Of a stretch of DNA of 64,000 nucleotides, positions 61,851-64,000 are shown piece by piece (position 1 is the first letter of the stretch; the number at the start of each line of letters is the position of its first letter). The DNA comes from Marchantia polymorpha subsp. ruderalis (taxonomy: Eukaryota > Streptophyta > Marchantiopsida > Marchantiales > Marchantiaceae): positions 4,444,501-4,508,500 of the forward strand of contig AP031352.1 of NCBI GenBank assembly GCA_037833965.1, read 5' to 3'. The position numbers and the translations under genes are program-made. Under the pieces are notes generated by a model. That model was given only the letters and a program-made list of their open reading frames with translations, was not told the DNA's origin and made no database searches.

Positions 61851-64000
61851 CTGGTAGCGCATCTTACCCATACCCGTCTGTCCTCCGGTTTTGTAGTTTA
61901 GGCAAAAATTTCGTACTAATATTTTAGGCAAAAATGTCTTCGGTGAGACTTATCATTGACTTTTCGATCTTGTATTCTGGGTTCTATTGCATGGAAGAAA
62001 CCGGATCTTTTAAATCGGGCATGAATCACCGAAAATGTGATACAAACAAACTCTCGTCAATCGTTGAGCTGGCCTCCTAAAGCGAGAAGGCGAATGACTG
62101 CGCAGGAAGGTACGATGGCATCCTGGAAGAGCATTTCTCGCTTGCTAAGTCTCCGAATTCCGCACCGATTTCAAGAGCGCTCACGTTCATGGAGTCGAAG
62201 GAGATAGTAAGCTGACAAGTGCCAACGTGAGTGGACTCGAGTCACTCGGATCTCGAATCCATCTATTTTTGCTGCGCCCTGTAATGTTGCTGCCCGTCTT
62301 GCAGAATCGGGATTGGCGTCTTGCGCCTACATGACTTCCCAAAGCCAAATTCCGGTATCCCAGCGAACAAGGGTTTCGTCTCGAGCGAGCAATAGGACGA
62401 GAGCGAGAGGGCGAGGAACGGCTCCTTCGTGCACTTCGCTCCATCTCGCTCGTTCGGATAATCTTCGCCCGCCTGCCTGTCCGTCTGTCGGTCTGTCTGT
62501 CTGTCTAGCTTCGCTTTGCATTCGGCCAGCGCCTCTTGTGTTAACGTGACGCCCTAACGATTTGGCTGCGATTATTTATTCCACGCGATTCTACATTCCT
62601 CTCTCTTGCAACCACATTCCACATTCTAGAATGCACGTTTGACTATTCTCTGCTGGGAATTCCTGTGCGGCTGGCGGGCTGGCTTGCTGGCATCGCGCCC
62701 CGAGGAGGAGTGTCTCAAATACAGATAAATCAGTGAAGACAGGGGGCAACACATCTCGCGTTGTAGGTTTGTTTTGTTCCCTGGCACCAGAAGAGGGATG
62801 AAGAGGGAGAGAGGGAGGGAGAAACAAAGAAAGTTGAGGGGCGGTATTAATCGCACTTCTTTAATCAAACTTGTGTCTCGCACATGCGGCACATTTGACC
62901 CACATATTAGTTTCTTAAACAACGTAAGACTTTTCCGGAGTAAGGACATTGGAGTGATAACATGCCCCACCGGTGGGATCCCCTATCCGGCGCACGAGAT
63001 GACACCGGAGAATTCTTTCGTGTACGCTGGAGCAGCAGGCACACTCGCTCGTCTTGGACGGACGCACAGTCGAACTTTGAATGTTTGTTGGTCATGGATG
63101 TGTGCGAGTTTACGTGCCCTCGAATGGAAGCCAGCACGCAAGACCCAAGACCCAAGTCCCACCGAAATGGCTGTACTCTACCAGTAGTAGTACCCCAGGA
63201 GCCACTCCAACCTGGTCTGATCTGGTCTGGTCTTGTCGCTAGTCCGCATGCACAACTCAGTGCAGTTTCACCAATAAAATGGCTGTCTCGTCTGGTGGGA
63301 CAAGAATACAATTCTGGGCGAGGGCTTGGAGTCTTCGGAACCAACAGCACGGGGACTCCGCGAGCGAGCGGAATATTGCAATGCGATCAACCTGTTGACT
63401 AAAAGCCTTCCTTGACACTCTGCGTTCTAATGAGGCTCGTCCTCGGAGCTTGATCTGGTTGAAGCCGGAGCCGAATTTGAAAGCTGGCCGAGTCAAGAAT
63501 AGGTCAATGTGTAAGTGGTACTGTGTACTGTCCACGGAGCATGCACGAAGAAGAAGAAGCTTTAGGATTCCAACCTGAAAAGGTATGTATGCTCGGTGGG
63601 ATGTACAGGCCAGACTGTCTCATAGCTACGCTTGCCTGCCCTTCACTCGGCGTACTTCTTCGCTTCGACATGTTCTTCTGCAACTCGTGGAAGGGCCGAC
63701 GACGAAGCGGCCAGGACCTGCACCTTCTGCTCCACTCCCTCGTCCACGCTTTGACCCACGAACGAAGGACAATCGTCGTCGTCTCCCACCGAGCCATTCC
63801 GAGTTTCTAAAAGCCACAGCTGAAAGTCCATCTGAGCTCCGATCTGAACGCAACCCGTCCATCTAAGCCCGCCCACTTACAGGCTGTACTTTCGCAGCTT
63901 CAGCATACTAAATGCTCGGATTCCTGGACGGATGAGGCGGCGAGCGGGTCTATGCTTGCCCGGGTGCGGAATCTGCGGACGGGACTCGGGCGAGCGGATG
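61851..64000. other. GC-rich end region without recognised gene
   Basis: Several overlapping ORFs (plus 62774-63187, plus 62962-63402, minus 63535-63257, plus 63523-63810) show no family motif. A GTCT/GTCC repeat lies at about 62476-62510 and a GA run at about 62803-62825. A gene whose coding part lies beyond 64000 may begin here. Confidence 0.4.

Overview
The window is nuclear DNA of a land plant, most likely a bryophyte and probably a liverwort of the Marchantia type. Three lines of evidence support this. Three intron-rich housekeeping genes have plant-type orthologues and GT..AG introns. A GRAS-family gene has only one exon. The left edge carries a broken coiled-coil repeat protein that I remember, from memory only, as a highly repeated hypothetical protein in Marchantia polymorpha. 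Nothing bacterial, organellar or CRISPR-like is present.

Layout. 1-3.95 kb: a frameshifted relic of the repeat-family ORF and its repeated 3' flank. 4.79-8.54 kb: a 5'-truncated, internally deleted Ty1/copia retrotransposon with one recognisable LTR. 9.04-9.44 kb: a small non-autonomous DNA transposon with ~33-bp inverted ends and a possible 8-bp target duplication. 9.44-12.7 kb: non-coding DNA, GC-rich from about 10.2 kb. 12.70-20.74 kb (+): an EFR3-like plasma-membrane scaffold gene of 18 coding exons. 20.9-22.9 kb: coding-like fragments of an unrecognised, probably dead gene, then an 82-bp tandem repeat. 25.61-29.65 kb (+): the RNA polymerase III subunit RPC4, 10 exons, with a long glycine tract. 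29.65-32.2 kb: spacer with a strong hairpin. 32.22-36.47 kb (+): adenylosuccinate lyase, 11 coding exons, with a transit-peptide-like N terminus. 36.5-41.2 kb: AT-rich desert. 41.3-59.4 kb: a GC-richer block whose only convincing gene is a single-exon GRAS regulator of the LATERAL SUPPRESSOR type on the minus strand (46655-45342), followed upstream by about 12 kb dense in microsatellites. 59.4-61.85 kb: AT-rich desert. 61.85-64 kb: GC-rich, no gene recognised.

The three plus-strand genes are unrelated housekeeping functions: phosphoinositide-kinase anchoring, Pol III transcription and purine synthesis. They do not form a pathway cluster. The GRAS gene is the one likely developmental regulator.

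Exon borders were read by hand from GT..AG sites, reading-frame continuity and family similarity. All junctions keep phase; the EFR3 exon 12/13 junction is the least certain. The main unexplained features are recurrent near-perfect short-loop inverted repeats in introns and spacers, two of them 31- and 37-bp stems, and the unrecognised relic after the EFR3-like gene.
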